64,000 nt of DNA from Stenotrophomonas_A sp036403795. GTDB taxonomy: Bacteria; Pseudomonadota; Gammaproteobacteria; Xanthomonadales; Xanthomonadaceae. The stretch is from the NCBI GenBank assembly GCA_036403795.1, contig DASWQJ010000174.1, forward strand, positions 12,820 through 76,819, read 5' to 3'. Shown here in pieces: positions 17,216 to 25,914 of the stretch (position 1 is the stretch's first letter; each line of letters begins with the position of its first letter). Position numbers and translations under genes: made by a program. The notes below the pieces were generated by a model. That model did not search any database and was not told the DNA's origin. It saw only the letters and a program-made list of their open reading frames with translations.

Positions 17216-18124
17216 TCAACGTAGCGCCCGCACGTGGGCCAGGGCGCTTTCGCGCAAGCCCTGCAAGTCGTAGCCGCCTTCCAGCATCGAGACGATGCGC
17301 CCCCTGGCATGGCGCTCGGCGACTTGACGAAGCTCGGCCGTGACCCAGCCGAAATCCTCGGCCTCAAGCATGAGGTCGGCCTGTGGATCGCGCATGTGGG
17401 CATCGAAGCCGGCCGAGATCAGTACCAGCTGCGGCTTGAACGCCTCAAGCAAGGGCAGCATCTGGTCGGCCCAGGTGTTGCGGAAACGAAACCCGCCGCT
17501 GCCCGGCGGGAGTAGCGCGTTGTGGACATTGCCCACGCCTCGCTCGTAGACGCCGCCGGAGTGCGGATAGAGCCCGGATTCGTGCGTGCTCAGGTATTGA
17601 ACCCCGGGTTCGCGCTCAAAGATCGCCTGCGTGCCGTTGCCGTGGTGGACGTCGAAGTCCACGATCGCCACCCGTTCCAGTCCGTGCTTGTCCCGTGCAT
17701 GGGCGGCGGCCACGGCAATATTGTTGAAAAGGCAAAAACCCATGGCCGTGGCGGCGGTGGCATGGTGGCCGGGGGGGCGCACCGCGCAAAAGGCGATCGG
17801 GTCGGTGCCGGTCATGACCGCATCGACCGCGGCTACCCCGGCGCCGGCGGCCCGCAATGCGGCCGCGGGCGAGCCGGGCGACATCACGGTGTCCACGTCG
17901 AGCATGCGATGCCCGTCGGCCGGGCCATCGAGCACCAGGTCGATCAGCTCGCGCTCGTGTACCCGGCATAGATCGCCGAGCTTGGCCAGCGGCGCCTCAC
18001 GCCAGTCCAGGTCCGGGCAGCCTTCGCGCAACGCCTGGACGACCGCTGCAAGGCGTTCGGGGGATTCGGGATGGTCCGGGCCCGGGTCGTGCCCCAGGCA
18101 GGCGGGATGGGTAAAGACCAGCAT
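17216..18124 (-). CDS. Histone-deacetylase-family protein (class II HDAC / acetylpolyamine amidohydrolase)
   Basis: Zinc amidohydrolase of 302 aa. The catalytic features are complete: tandem His120-His121 in RPPGHHA, zinc ligands Asp158 and His160 in DFDVHHGNGT, Asp241 in SAGFDAH, and Tyr285 in LEGGYD. Bacterial members deacetylate acetylpolyamines or acetylated proteins, and the substrate here cannot be read from sequence. It follows the cobalamin adenosyltransferase by 38 nt and may be co-transcribed, though no functional link is obvious. Confidence 0.92.
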   Translation of the reverse strand: MLVFTHPACLGHDPGPDHPESPERLAAVVQALREGCPDLDWREAPLAKLGDLCRVHERELIDLVLDGPADGHRMLDVDTVMSPGSPAAALRAAGAGVAAVDAVMTGTDPIAFCAVRPPGHHATAATAMGFCLFNNIAVAAAHARDKHGLERVAIVDFDVHHGNGTQAIFEREPGVQYLSTHESGLYPHSGGVYERGVGNVHNALLPPGSGGFRFRNTWADQMLPLLEAFKPQLVLISAGFDAHMRDPQADLMLEAEDFGWVTAELRQVAERHARGRIVSMLEGGYDLQGLRESALAHVRALR

Positions 18125-18162
18125 GCGGGCACTCTAGCGTGTCGCTGCGCCTGGCGGCGCGC

Positions 18163-18720
18163 TCAGGCGCGACGATGCTGGTGTTGCCACAGCACCTCGC
18201 CGTGGCCAGCGGCCCGGGCCAGTACGCGGGCAAGGACGAACAGCAGGTCGGACAGCCGGTTGAGATAGCCGATGGCCTCGGCGCGCACAGGCTCGTGCCG
18301 CGAGAGCGCGACGGTTTCTCGCTCGGCGCGGCGCACGATCGTGCGGGCCAGGTGGCACCGGGCGGCCGCCTCGCCACCGGCGGGCAGGATGAAATCCTTC
18401 AGCGGCGGCAGGTGGTCGTTGAACGCATCCAGGCGCGTTTCCAGCCACTGGATGTCATCGGCCGATATCGCCGCGTGCCCGGGAATGCACAGCTCGCCGC
18501 CCAGGTCGAACAGCTGGTGCTGGATGGCGGTCAGCAGGACGGTGATCTCTTCGCTCAGGCCGGGCGCCGCCAGCAACAGCCCGATCGACGAGTTGGCTTC
18601 GTCCACGGTGCCGTAGGCGTTGACCCTCAGCGCATCCTTGCCGGTCCGGCTGCCGTCGCCCAACCCGGTGCTGCCGTCGTCGCCGGTGCGGGTGTAGATC
18701 TTCGAAAGCCGATGACCCAT
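18163..18720 (-). CDS. Cob(I)alamin adenosyltransferase, PduO/MMAB type
   Basis: Makes adenosylcobalamin from cob(I)alamin and ATP. It has 185 aa, a typical length. The ATP-binding N-terminus SKIYTRTGDDGSTGLGDG and the conserved VDEANSSIG, with the R-x-x-E pattern in TIVRRAERE, mark the PduO family. The start at 18720 lies 4 nt after the stop of the upstream membrane-protein gene, so the two are almost surely one unit. That neighbour looks like a cobalamin transporter, which supports a B12-salvage role. Confidence 0.94.
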   Translation of the reverse strand: MGHRLSKIYTRTGDDGSTGLGDGSRTGKDALRVNAYGTVDEANSSIGLLLAAPGLSEEITVLLTAIQHQLFDLGGELCIPGHAAISADDIQWLETRLDAFNDHLPPLKDFILPAGGEAAARCHLARTIVRRAERETVALSRHEPVRAEAIGYLNRLSDLLFVLARVLARAAGHGEVLWQHQHRRA

Positions 18721-18724
18721 GGCC

Positions 18725-19309
18725 TCAGAGCGCCGGGGTGCCGTGCGAAGCCGTCGTGCGCGACAGTGCGCGCAGGCCGGCCCGCAGCAACTCCGCGCCG
18801 GCAACGTAGAGCACGGCAGTGCGCAGGTAGGGCGCGAACCAGTCCGCATAATTCTGCAGCCAGCCGCCCACTGTCGGTGCGGTGACGCTGTCACTGCTCC
18901 AGTAGAACGCGCCCTGCGCGATCAAATGACAGGCAGCCACCGCAAGCACGAGCACGCCGGCGCCGCGCAGGACCGCCAGCCACGTCGCCACCGCAGGCAG
19001 GCGTGCCAGCCACGCGCCACCGGCCCACAGGGAAAGATAGGCCGGCACCAGCGCCAGGTACCCCGCCGAAACGCAATAGTGTTGCCAGAACGCGATGCCC
19101 TGCCCGCGGATCACCAGCCAGTCGACCAGCACTGCCAGTCCCATCAGCAGCGGGAATGCCCAGCGGGTCCAACTGCGCAGGTAGAGGCCACCGAGGAAGA
19201 ACACGGCCCACGAAGCATCCGGCACCGGCGCGAAGTGGTTGATGCGGGTGGCGGCCATGAGCAGGGCCAACAGGAGCAGGGCGAAGGCGTGTTGGCTGCG
19301 GGCGTTCAT
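18725..19309 (-). CDS. Small integral membrane protein, candidate solitary cobalamin transporter BtuM
   Basis: Membrane protein of 194 aa with about six helices and short loops, the size and shape of an ECF-transporter S-component. A lone Cys at position 79 (WQHYCVSAG) in a central helix recalls the cysteine near position 80 that coordinates cobalamin in the Thiobacillus BtuM. A second Cys, at about 128, lies in a later helix. The gene directly precedes a cobalamin adenosyltransferase, and no ECF ATPases are nearby, as expected for solitary BtuM. I found no obvious B12 riboswitch in the short upstream gap. The membrane topology is firm; the BtuM identity is inference. Confidence 0.55.
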   Translation of the reverse strand: MNARSQHAFALLLLALLMAATRINHFAPVPDASWAVFFLGGLYLRSWTRWAFPLLMGLAVLVDWLVIRGQGIAFWQHYCVSAGYLALVPAYLSLWAGGAWLARLPAVATWLAVLRGAGVLVLAVAACHLIAQGAFYWSSDSVTAPTVGGWLQNYADWFAPYLRTAVLYVAGAELLRAGLRALSRTTASHGTPAL

Positions 19310-19403
19310 GGCGGGTCCGGAATGGGAATGCAAGGGCGATTCTAACGGCTCCGGGGCCTGATCCGGCGCGGTCGACAGTGCCTTCCGCAGGCCAGCGCTT
19401 ATC

Positions 19404-20621
19404 ATGGGCGACATGACGCAGACACATGACGTAGTGATCGTGGGGGGCGGCCTGGTGGGCGCCAGCCTGGCGATCGCGCTGGATCGCGTGGGGCTGGATG
19501 TCGGCCTGGTGGAAGCCAGTGCGGGCGGGACACTGCCGCCGGCATTCGACCAACGCAACCTCAGCTTTGCCGCCGCATCGGTGCAGGCTTTGTCCGCCTT
19601 GGGAGTGATGGCGCGACTGGGTCAACCGGCCGGACCGATCCGGCGCATCCACGTCAGTCGAGCCGGGGACTTCGGTTGCGTCCAGCTCGACGCCACCGAT
19701 TATGGCCGCGACAGCTTTGGACAGGTGGTGGTGGCCCGCGATTTCGGCGAGGCACTCGAAAGCAAACTGCAAGAGGCTCGCCACCTGACCCGCTACCGGC
19801 CGGCGCGCTTCATCGGCACCGGTCCGGTGCACGAAGGCCTGCGGCCGGTGCGCGTGGCCTGCGAAGCGGGCGAGCGACTACTGCATGCGCGCTTGCTGGT
19901 CGGCGCCGACGGTACGCGCAGCGCGGTGCGTGAGCTGCTGCATATCGGCACGCAGGAGCACGATTTCCTGCAGACCTTGTTCGTGGCGCGCGTGCGTGCG
20001 AGGCGAATCCCGGACGGCACCGCCTACGAACGATTCCACGACACCGGTCCCACGGCACTGCTGCCGCGTGGTGATCGTCATTACGGGGCGGTCCATGGGG
20101 TGGCGCGGCAGGAGGCCGAGGCCGTGGCTGCGCTGGACGAGGCGGGTTGGCTGGCTCGACTGCAGCGGGCGGCCGGTTGGCGGGCCGGGCAGCTGGTCGC
20201 CAGTGGCGAGCGCAGCGCGTATCCCATCGTGCAGGTGCTGGCGGACCAATTGGTCGCCGATCGCGTGGTCCTGCTGGGCAACGCTGCGCAGACCGTGCAT
20301 CCGCTGGGTGCACAGGGCTTCAATCTGGGCCTTCGCGACGCACTGACCCTGGCCGAGCTGATCGAAGACGATCGATCGGATCCCGGTGCCGGATCGCTGC
20401 TGTCGGACTATGCAACACGCCGCAAGTCCGATCGCGAGCAGACCATTGCTTTTTCGGGCGGCCTGGCGCTGCTGACCGGGCAGTCCTCGGCGCTGTTGCG
20501 TCCATTGCGCAGCCTGGGCCTGCTGGCAGCGGCCCGGCACTCTCCCTTGCAAGGCATGCTGGTCGCCGGAGCGATGGGCTTCCGTGGCCAAGTGCCGCGC
20601 CTGTGCAGGAGCAACCCATGA
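19404..20621 (+). CDS. ubiH: FAD-dependent ubiquinone-biosynthesis hydroxylase, UbiH type
   Basis: Flavoprotein monooxygenase of 405 aa acting on the polyprenylated ring of ubiquinone precursors. The Rossmann motif IVGGGLVGASLA binds FAD near the N-terminus, GADGTRSAVRE is the DG motif, and GNAAQTVHPLGAQGFNLGLRD is the second FAD/substrate signature. The ATG at 19404 is followed by another at 19413; either could start. The stop overlaps the next hydroxylase gene in ATGA. Exact ring position (C6 or other) is not certain from sequence. Confidence 0.88.
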   Translation: MGDMTQTHDVVIVGGGLVGASLAIALDRVGLDVGLVEASAGGTLPPAFDQRNLSFAAASVQALSALGVMARLGQPAGPIRRIHVSRAGDFGCVQLDATDYGRDSFGQVVVARDFGEALESKLQEARHLTRYRPARFIGTGPVHEGLRPVRVACEAGERLLHARLLVGADGTRSAVRELLHIGTQEHDFLQTLFVARVRARRIPDGTAYERFHDTGPTALLPRGDRHYGAVHGVARQEAEAVAALDEAGWLARLQRAAGWRAGQLVASGERSAYPIVQVLADQLVADRVVLLGNAAQTVHPLGAQGFNLGLRDALTLAELIEDDRSDPGAGSLLSDYATRRKSDREQTIAFSGGLALLTGQSSALLRPLRSLGLLAAARHSPLQGMLVAGAMGFRGQVPRLCRSNP

Positions 20622-21805
20622 ACCGGCGCGCCGGCGTGGATGTGGCGATCACCGGCGGGGGTGTCGTCGGCGCGGCGTGCGCCTTGGCGTTGGCCGAGGC
20701 TGGCCTCAGCGTGACCTTGATCGAAGGTCGCCAGCCCCCCCGCTGGCGAGCGGACGCACCGGACCTGCGGGTTTACGCCTTCGCGGCGGACAATGCCGCC
20801 TTGCTGGATTCGCTGGGCGTGTGGCCCCAGGTGCGTGCGGCACGTGTACAGCCTTACCGGCGCATGCGTGTGTGGGATGCCGGCGGCGGCGGGGAACTGA
20901 CCTTCGACGCCGATGCCTTTGGCCGCGAGCAACTCGGTTGGATCGTCGAGAACGATTTGCTGGTCGATCGTCTTTGGGCGGCGCTGCCGGGTGCCGGTGT
21001 GCAACTGCACTGCCCGGCACGGGTGGAGGCATTGGAGCAGGACGAGCGTGGCGTTCGCCTGCGTCTGGACAATGGCGAACGCGTCGACGCGGCGATGGCC
21101 ATCGCCGCGGATGGCGCGGAGTCGACGTTGCGGGAATTGGCCGGGATCACGGTGTCGCGGCGGGACTATGGGCAACGCGGACTGGTCGCCTTCGTGCAGA
21201 CCGAGCGGCCCCATGAAAGCACGGCCTGGCAGCGCTTTCTGGCCACAGGGCCGTTGGCCTTCCTGCCATTTGCCGATGGTAGAAGCTCGATCGTGTGGAC
21301 ACTGCCCGAGGACCAGGCGCAACGCCTGCTCGATGTCGAGGAGGGCGCCTTTGCGAGGGAGCTGGAACAGGCCTTCGCCGGGCGGCTGGGCAAGGTGCGG
21401 CTGGCGTCCCCGCGTGCCACGTTTGCGCTGCGCCGGCAGCTGGTCCGCGACCACGTCGCCGGCCGTGTGCTGGTGTTGGGCGACGCCGCCCACGTAGTGC
21501 ATCCCTTGGCCGGGCAGGGCGTCAACCTGGGCCTGCGCGACGTGGCGGCTTTGCGCGCGCTGGTATTGGATGCGCGCCAGCGGCGGGTCGACTGGCACGC
21601 TTCGCATCGCCTGCGCCGGTGGGCGCGGGAACGGCGCAGCGAAAACGCCATGGCCGCCTATGGGTTCGATGCGATCAACAAAGTGTTCTCCAATGACGAG
21701 ATGCATCTGACCCTCGCGCGCGGTGCGGTACTGGGCCTGGCGGGCCGTTTGCCTCCTTTGGTCGACCTGTTGTGGCGGCGCGCCGCAGGCCTCGCGCCGC
21801 GCTGA
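20618..21805 (+). CDS. Second UbiH/UbiF/VisC-family FAD hydroxylase
   Basis: Paralogue of the preceding gene, 395 aa, with ITGGGVVGAACA for FAD binding, AADGAESTLREL as the DG motif and GDAAHVVHPLAGQGVNLGLRD. A paired arrangement fits two different hydroxylations of the ubiquinone ring, as UbiH, UbiF and UbiI do in E. coli. An AGGAG inside the upstream gene precedes the start, and ATGA overlap couples the two. A perfect hairpin follows 17 nt after the stop. Confidence 0.88.
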   Translation: MNRRAGVDVAITGGGVVGAACALALAEAGLSVTLIEGRQPPRWRADAPDLRVYAFAADNAALLDSLGVWPQVRAARVQPYRRMRVWDAGGGGELTFDADAFGREQLGWIVENDLLVDRLWAALPGAGVQLHCPARVEALEQDERGVRLRLDNGERVDAAMAIAADGAESTLRELAGITVSRRDYGQRGLVAFVQTERPHESTAWQRFLATGPLAFLPFADGRSSIVWTLPEDQAQRLLDVEEGAFARELEQAFAGRLGKVRLASPRATFALRRQLVRDHVAGRVLVLGDAAHVVHPLAGQGVNLGLRDVAALRALVLDARQRRVDWHASHRLRRWARERRSENAMAAYGFDAINKVFSNDEMHLTLARGAVLGLAGRLPPLVDLLWRRAAGLAPR

Positions 21806-21822
21806 GATCGGCTGGATATTCC

Positions 21823-21842
21823 ATCCCGTGCTTGCACGGGAT
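21823..21842. terminator. Perfect stem-loop between the ubi pair and the GFO/IDH gene
   Basis: ATCCCGTG (21823-21830) and CACGGGAT (21835-21842) form a perfect 8-bp stem with loop CTTG. No T-run follows. It lies between two plus-strand genes and shares the arm TCCCGTGC/GCACGGGA with the hairpin at 2063-2099, so it may be a dispersed element rather than a simple terminator. Confidence 0.5.
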
Positions 21843-21865
21843 CCCCACCGCGAGAAGAGGTAGCG

Positions 21866-22975
21866 ATGAGCGATATCGAATGGTCCCGCAGAAAAATTCT
21901 CCAGGCGGCGCTGGGCGCCGGCGTGGCGGCTGCATTGCCGTGGCGCGCACGCGCAGCCACCTCGACCGGCAAGCCGCTGGGGGTCGCGCTCGTCGGTCTG
22001 GGGGGCTACAGCGAAGGCCGCTTGGCGCCGGCCTTGCAGCTCACGCGGCATTGCCGGCTGGCCGGCATCGTGACCGGCACGCCCGCCAAGGCCGAGGAAT
22101 GGCAGCGGCGTTACCGGCTTCCGGATCGCAACGTCTACAACTACGAGAACTTCGCCTCGATCGCCGACAACCCGGACATCGACGTGGTCTATGTCGTGCT
22201 GCCCAACAGCCTGCACGCCCAATACACGATCGCCGCCGCCGAGGCGGGAAAACACGTCTGGTGCGAGAAGCCGATGGCCATGGATGCGGCGCAGGCCCAG
22301 CGCATGATCGATGCCTGCCATCGCAACAAGGTGAAGCTGGCGATCGGTTACCGCATGCAGCATGAGCCCAATACGCGCCGCGTGATGGGTTATGCGAAAG
22401 ACAAGCCTTATGGGGCAATTCGCCGCGTGCGCGCCGAGGCCGGCTTCAACGGTTTCGACGGCGCCTCGCCCGACAACTGGCGCCTGGATCCCAAGCGCGG
22501 TGGCGGTGCGATGTATGACATGGGGGTCTATGCGTTGAACGGTGCGCGCTACACCACCGGCCTGGAGCCGCTCGCGGTGAGTGCGCGACATGAGGTGCGC
22601 CGCCCGCAGTTGTTCGACCGCGTGGACGAGACGACGCGTTTTACCCTGGATTTTCCGGGCGGCGTCGTGGCCGATTGCGCGACCAGCTTCGGCACCACCA
22701 TGAACCAGCTGCACGTGGATTGCGAGCGCGGCTGGTATGAGCTGTCCCCATTCCAGAGCTATGACGGTATCGCCGGTCGCACCAGCGACGGCATCGTGCT
22801 GGACGCAAAAGTGCAGCACCAGCAAGCGTTGCAGATGGATGACGATGCATTGGCGATCATGCAGGGCACGGCGTTGCGCGCGCCTGGCGAAGAAGGATTG
22901 GCCGACATGCGGGTGATGGATGCGATCTTTGCGTCGGCACGGACTGGCGGGGAGAAAATCACGATCGCCGGCTGA
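21866..22975 (+). CDS. Tat-exported GFO/IDH/MocA-family oxidoreductase
   Basis: NAD(P)-dependent oxidoreductase of 369 aa, close to glucose-fructose oxidoreductase. A twin-arginine signal (SRRKIL, Arg8-Arg9) and hydrophobic stretch end near ARA at residue 31, so the folded, cofactor-loaded protein should be exported to the periplasm. The Rossmann motif ALVGLGGYSEG is followed by CEKPMAMDAAQA, the family's Glu-Lys-Pro catalytic motif, and GYRMQHEP. A GAGG lies upstream of the ATG. Substrate is a sugar or polyol by family, not resolved further. Confidence 0.9.
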   Translation: MSDIEWSRRKILQAALGAGVAAALPWRARAATSTGKPLGVALVGLGGYSEGRLAPALQLTRHCRLAGIVTGTPAKAEEWQRRYRLPDRNVYNYENFASIADNPDIDVVYVVLPNSLHAQYTIAAAEAGKHVWCEKPMAMDAAQAQRMIDACHRNKVKLAIGYRMQHEPNTRRVMGYAKDKPYGAIRRVRAEAGFNGFDGASPDNWRLDPKRGGGAMYDMGVYALNGARYTTGLEPLAVSARHEVRRPQLFDRVDETTRFTLDFPGGVVADCATSFGTTMNQLHVDCERGWYELSPFQSYDGIAGRTSDGIVLDAKVQHQQALQMDDDALAIMQGTALRAPGEEGLADMRVMDAIFASARTGGEKITIAG

Positions 22976-23080
22976 CCCGGCGATCCTGCGGGCCCCCCGG
23001 CCGCGACGGCATCACGTCCCCCGGGGCGGGGCGTCGAAATCCTCGGCGCCGGCCCGGCAGCGCTGCTGTTCCGCGTCCGC

Positions 23081-23797
23081 TCAGCCGAAGGGGAACACCA
23101 GCTTCAGCAACCCCTTGAGCAGGTCGTTCGCGCTGTCGGCGACGGCCTTGGCGCCGAGTCCGTTCAGGGCGCGGCGCACATCGTCCCAACGTAGCTGGGC
23201 GATATCCTTTTTCAACAGCTCGGCCAGTTCTTCCGAGGTGGGCGCCAGGTCTTTCAATCGACGAACGATCGCCTGCGGATCGGCCTGCAGATGACCCCAT
23301 CGTTCGGCGATCTTCAGCAGGGTATCGAAACGCACGACCAACACTTCGCGGTTGCGCTCGTACACCGGCAAGGCCCCGACATCGAGAATGGCCTGCTCGA
23401 ACTGCTGCGCATCGTCGGGATGCTCGATGCGCACGGCAATGAAGCCTTCCTTGCGGTTGCGCTCGCTCACGTGCTTGGCACCGGCATCGAGATTGGCTTC
23501 GGTGAAGGCGGTGGCCACGATGCGCCGTAGCGCCTGGTCGGCCGCTTCAGGCACCAGCGCCCGCCAGCGGGCGTAGCCGTCGCGACGCAATGCCTTCACC
23601 TTCGCGGTGGTCACACGCAGTTTCAGGGCGACAGAGGCATTGGACTCGGCGCGCGAAATTGCGCCATCGCGCTCGAGCAGCACGAAGATCAACAGCTCAA
23701 GGTCGCGCTTGGTCAGGGACTGGAAACCCTGGAGCAGGGTCAGGCGCAGGAACTCGTTGCCGAACGCGGCCGGGTCCTGCAATTGCAGCGTGTTCAT
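23081..23797 (-). CDS. Uncharacterised protein with HTH-like N-terminal region
   Basis: Protein of 238 aa that I cannot assign to a named family. Residues about 27-75 (SLTKRDLELLIFVLLERDG, then LRVTTAKVKALRRDG) look like a winged or simple helix-turn-helix. The middle has mixed alpha/beta character, and the C-terminal 45 residues are helical with a hydrophobic end (LLKGLLKLVFPFG). There is no signal peptide. Base composition is like its neighbours. It lies 106 nt after the SMP-30 gene with a hairpin between, so it may be transcribed alone; its product could be a regulator, but that is inference. Confidence 0.75.
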   Translation of the reverse strand: MNTLQLQDPAAFGNEFLRLTLLQGFQSLTKRDLELLIFVLLERDGAISRAESNASVALKLRVTTAKVKALRRDGYARWRALVPEAADQALRRIVATAFTEANLDAGAKHVSERNRKEGFIAVRIEHPDDAQQFEQAILDVGALPVYERNREVLVVRFDTLLKIAERWGHLQADPQAIVRRLKDLAPTSEELAELLKKDIAQLRWDDVRRALNGLGAKAVADSANDLLKGLLKLVFPFG

Positions 23798-23876
23798 GGC
23801 CGGCTCTCCTGGATGGGGCCCGATGGAACAGCAGCTTGCACTCGGCCCGTTGCGCCCGCTGAGACCTTCACGGCGA

Positions 23877-23897
23877 GGGCGCCCGGGGCGGGCGCCC
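23877..23897. terminator. GC-rich hairpin after the SMP-30 gene
   Basis: The self-complementary octamer GGGCGCCC occurs at 23877-23884 and 23890-23897, so the two copies can pair across a 5-nt loop just after the SMP-30 stop on the minus strand. No T-run follows. It could end transcription before the uncharacterised gene or only slow it. Confidence 0.4.
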
Positions 23898-23903
23898 CGG
23901 CGC

Positions 23904-24797
23904 TTAGCGGTTCAGGGTGTCGGGCTGGCCGGGCGGATCGACGTAGAACGTCTCGATCGCGCCGCGGTCCTGCAGGGTCACGTAGACCTGGGCGCCGTCG
24001 AAAGTGACGTTGCTGGGTTTGCGGCCCTTCAAGGCGATGGTGCGCAGGAGCTTGCCTTGCGGACTCAGCACCGCGACCTGGCCGCCATCGTAGCGGGCCA
24101 CGTAGAGGTTGCCCTGGGGATCGCAACGCATGCCGTCCAGGCCGAAATCCTCGAAACGATGGAGGATGCGTTTGTTGCTGAGCTCGCCATCGTGCAGGTC
24201 GTAGACCCACACCGTGCGCTGGATGCTTTCGTTGACGTAGAGATGCCGCCCGTCCGGGCTGATCTCCATGCCATTGGTCGTGCCCATCGAATCCTCGAGC
24301 AAATGCACCTTGCCATCCGGATCGACGCGCCACAGTCGGCCGGTCTGGGTGTTCCAGTCCGGGTCGCTCAGGTAGGCGCGCCCTGCGCTATCCAGGGTCA
24401 GGTCGTTGGGCCCGGTCGAGCCCGGCAGCTCTGCCAGCGTGGTCACGGCGGCACTGGCGGGATCGATCTTGAGCAATTTGCGTCCTGCCTTGTCGGCGGC
24501 CCGCATGCTGCCATCGGCGGCAAAGCGGATCCCGTTGGCGACGCTGCCCGCGGGTAGCTCGACGAACAAAACAGCCTCGCCCCGGCCCGCTTTCGGCGTC
24601 ACCCGGCCGATGCTGCCGTTGTGGGCGAAATTGACGACGTACAACGCACCGTCGGGCCCGACTGCGGGGCCTTCGATGTCCGAGGTGAACACCCCGTCGT
24701 CCACGTAGTCCCATGCCTGCCAGGCACGGGGCGTGTCGGCAGCCAGGGCAGGGCCGGCGAGGGTCAGGGACAGCAGCAGCGGCAGCATCAGGCGCAT
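23904..24797 (-). CDS. SMP-30/gluconolactonase-like beta-propeller protein, exported
   Basis: Exported six-bladed propeller of the SMP-30/gluconolaconase/LRE type, 297 aa. A signal peptide spans residues 1-20 (PALAAD). Repeated blade motifs are visible: GPDGALYVVNFAHNG, FAADGSMRAAD, SPDGRHLYVNES and DPQGNLYVARYDGG, with Asp and Asn residues typical of the metal site (TGPNDLTLDSAG). A GGAG precedes the ATG at 24797. It may hydrolyse a sugar lactone, which would fit the exported GFO/IDH enzyme nearby, since those enzymes yield lactones; that link is inference. Confidence 0.86.
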   Translation of the reverse strand: MRLMLPLLLSLTLAGPALAADTPRAWQAWDYVDDGVFTSDIEGPAVGPDGALYVVNFAHNGSIGRVTPKAGRGEAVLFVELPAGSVANGIRFAADGSMRAADKAGRKLLKIDPASAAVTTLAELPGSTGPNDLTLDSAGRAYLSDPDWNTQTGRLWRVDPDGKVHLLEDSMGTTNGMEISPDGRHLYVNESIQRTVWVYDLHDGELSNKRILHRFEDFGLDGMRCDPQGNLYVARYDGGQVAVLSPQGKLLRTIALKGRKPSNVTFDGAQVYVTLQDRGAIETFYVDPPGQPDTLNR

Positions 24798-24822
24798 CAG
24801 CAAGCTCCAGTGGATAGGGACG

Positions 24823-25905
24823 TCAGCGCGGTGGCCCGTGCGGTCCGGCGAAAACGGTGATTTCCTCGCGATCGTGATACAGCTGCTTGGCCCTGAGCAA
24901 TAGGGGCACGCCGGCCTGGTCGCCCAACAGGTCCAGGCATAACCGGGTTTCATCCCAGCGCTTCTTCATCGGGAGCTTGAGATTGAAGATCGCCTGGCGG
25001 CACCAACCCTCGCGAAACCAGGTCGCCATGCGCTCAGCGACGCGGCGCGGTTGCTCGACCATGTCGCAGACCATCCAGTCCAGCGGCTTTTCCGGCTTCC
25101 ATTGGAAGCCGTCTGCGCGCAGGTGTTCGACCAGTCCGCTATCGAGCACATGCTGGCGCAGCGGGCCATTGTCGACGCTGATCACCTGCATGTGTTCGCG
25201 GGTGAGCACCCAGGTCCAGCCGCCGGGAGCGGCCCCGAGATCGGCCGCACGCATGCCCGGGCGAATGCGGGCCTGCCGCTCTTCGGGCGAGAACAGCGTG
25301 AGGAAGGCCTCCTCAAGCTTGAGCGCCGAACGCGACGGAGCGTCTGGCAGCAGCTTGAGGCGGGGGATGCCGAGGGGCCAGGGTGCGCTGTCGTCGGGGT
25401 CGGCATGCGCCAGCAGCACATGGTCGCCATCGAGGAAGCACAGGTGCAGACGTGCCAGCCCGGGATGTGCCTTGGCGGTCAGCAGGCCGGCCTTGCGCAG
25501 CGCCGGGCGCAGCGCGTTGCCAAAGCTGCGCGCCAGGCCAGCCAACGGCTTGGCGGCATCGGAATCGGGATGCTCGACCCACAGATCCCCGAACGGCTGT
25601 CCCCCCGGGTGCCCCGTGCCCGCGGACAGATCCGACAGCGCGGCCAGTACGGGCGTGATGCGGTCACGGGGATCGATGTCGCGGAGTTCGGCCAGCAGCA
25701 CCAGTTTCTGGCGTGCAAAGATCAGCTCGCGCCATGGCAGGCAGGCAGACAGTGCCGCGGGCGCCTCGCAAAAGAAGAGCACGTATCCGTCGTTGCGTTG
25801 TGCGCGCGCGTAGCCAGGGTGTCCGGCCAGGGCGGCCCGCTCGCCCAGCTCAGCCGCCAGCTCCGGCTCGAAGCCCTGCCGGCAATAACACAGCAGACCG
25901 TTCAA
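24823..25905 (-). CDS. rlmM: 23S rRNA 2'-O-ribose C2498 methyltransferase RlmM
   Basis: Methylates C2498 of 23S rRNA. At 360 aa it is close to the E. coli enzyme (366). An N-terminal THUMP-like region with CYCRQGFEPELAAEL and QRNDGYVLF precedes the Rossmann methyltransferase domain, whose SAM-binding motif AADLGAAPGGWTWVL is at about residues 212-226. KPLDWMVCDMVEQP and the helper lysine in FNLKLPMKKRW follow. The gene starts 9 nt after the deaminase gene on the same strand. Confidence 0.95.
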   Translation of the reverse strand: MNGLLCYCRQGFEPELAAELGERAALAGHPGYARAQRNDGYVLFFCEAPAALSACLPWRELIFARQKLVLLAELRDIDPRDRITPVLAALSDLSAGTGHPGGQPFGDLWVEHPDSDAAKPLAGLARSFGNALRPALRKAGLLTAKAHPGLARLHLCFLDGDHVLLAHADPDDSAPWPLGIPRLKLLPDAPSRSALKLEEAFLTLFSPEERQARIRPGMRAADLGAAPGGWTWVLTREHMQVISVDNGPLRQHVLDSGLVEHLRADGFQWKPEKPLDWMVCDMVEQPRRVAERMATWFREGWCRQAIFNLKLPMKKRWDETRLCLDLLGDQAGVPLLLRAKQLYHDREEITVFAGPHGPPR

Positions 25906-25914
25906 AGCGGCCTC

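Noticed and set aside
19310..19403. Cobalamin riboswitch upstream of the BtuM-like gene
   Set aside because: The gap is under 100 nt and lacks a recognisable B12-box; too short for the usual element.
20408..22825. Long minus-strand open frame (805 codons) across the two hydroxylases and the oxidoreductase
   Set aside because: It crosses three well-supported genes and their junctions on the plus strand, and its product is low-complexity His/Gln/Arg without motifs.
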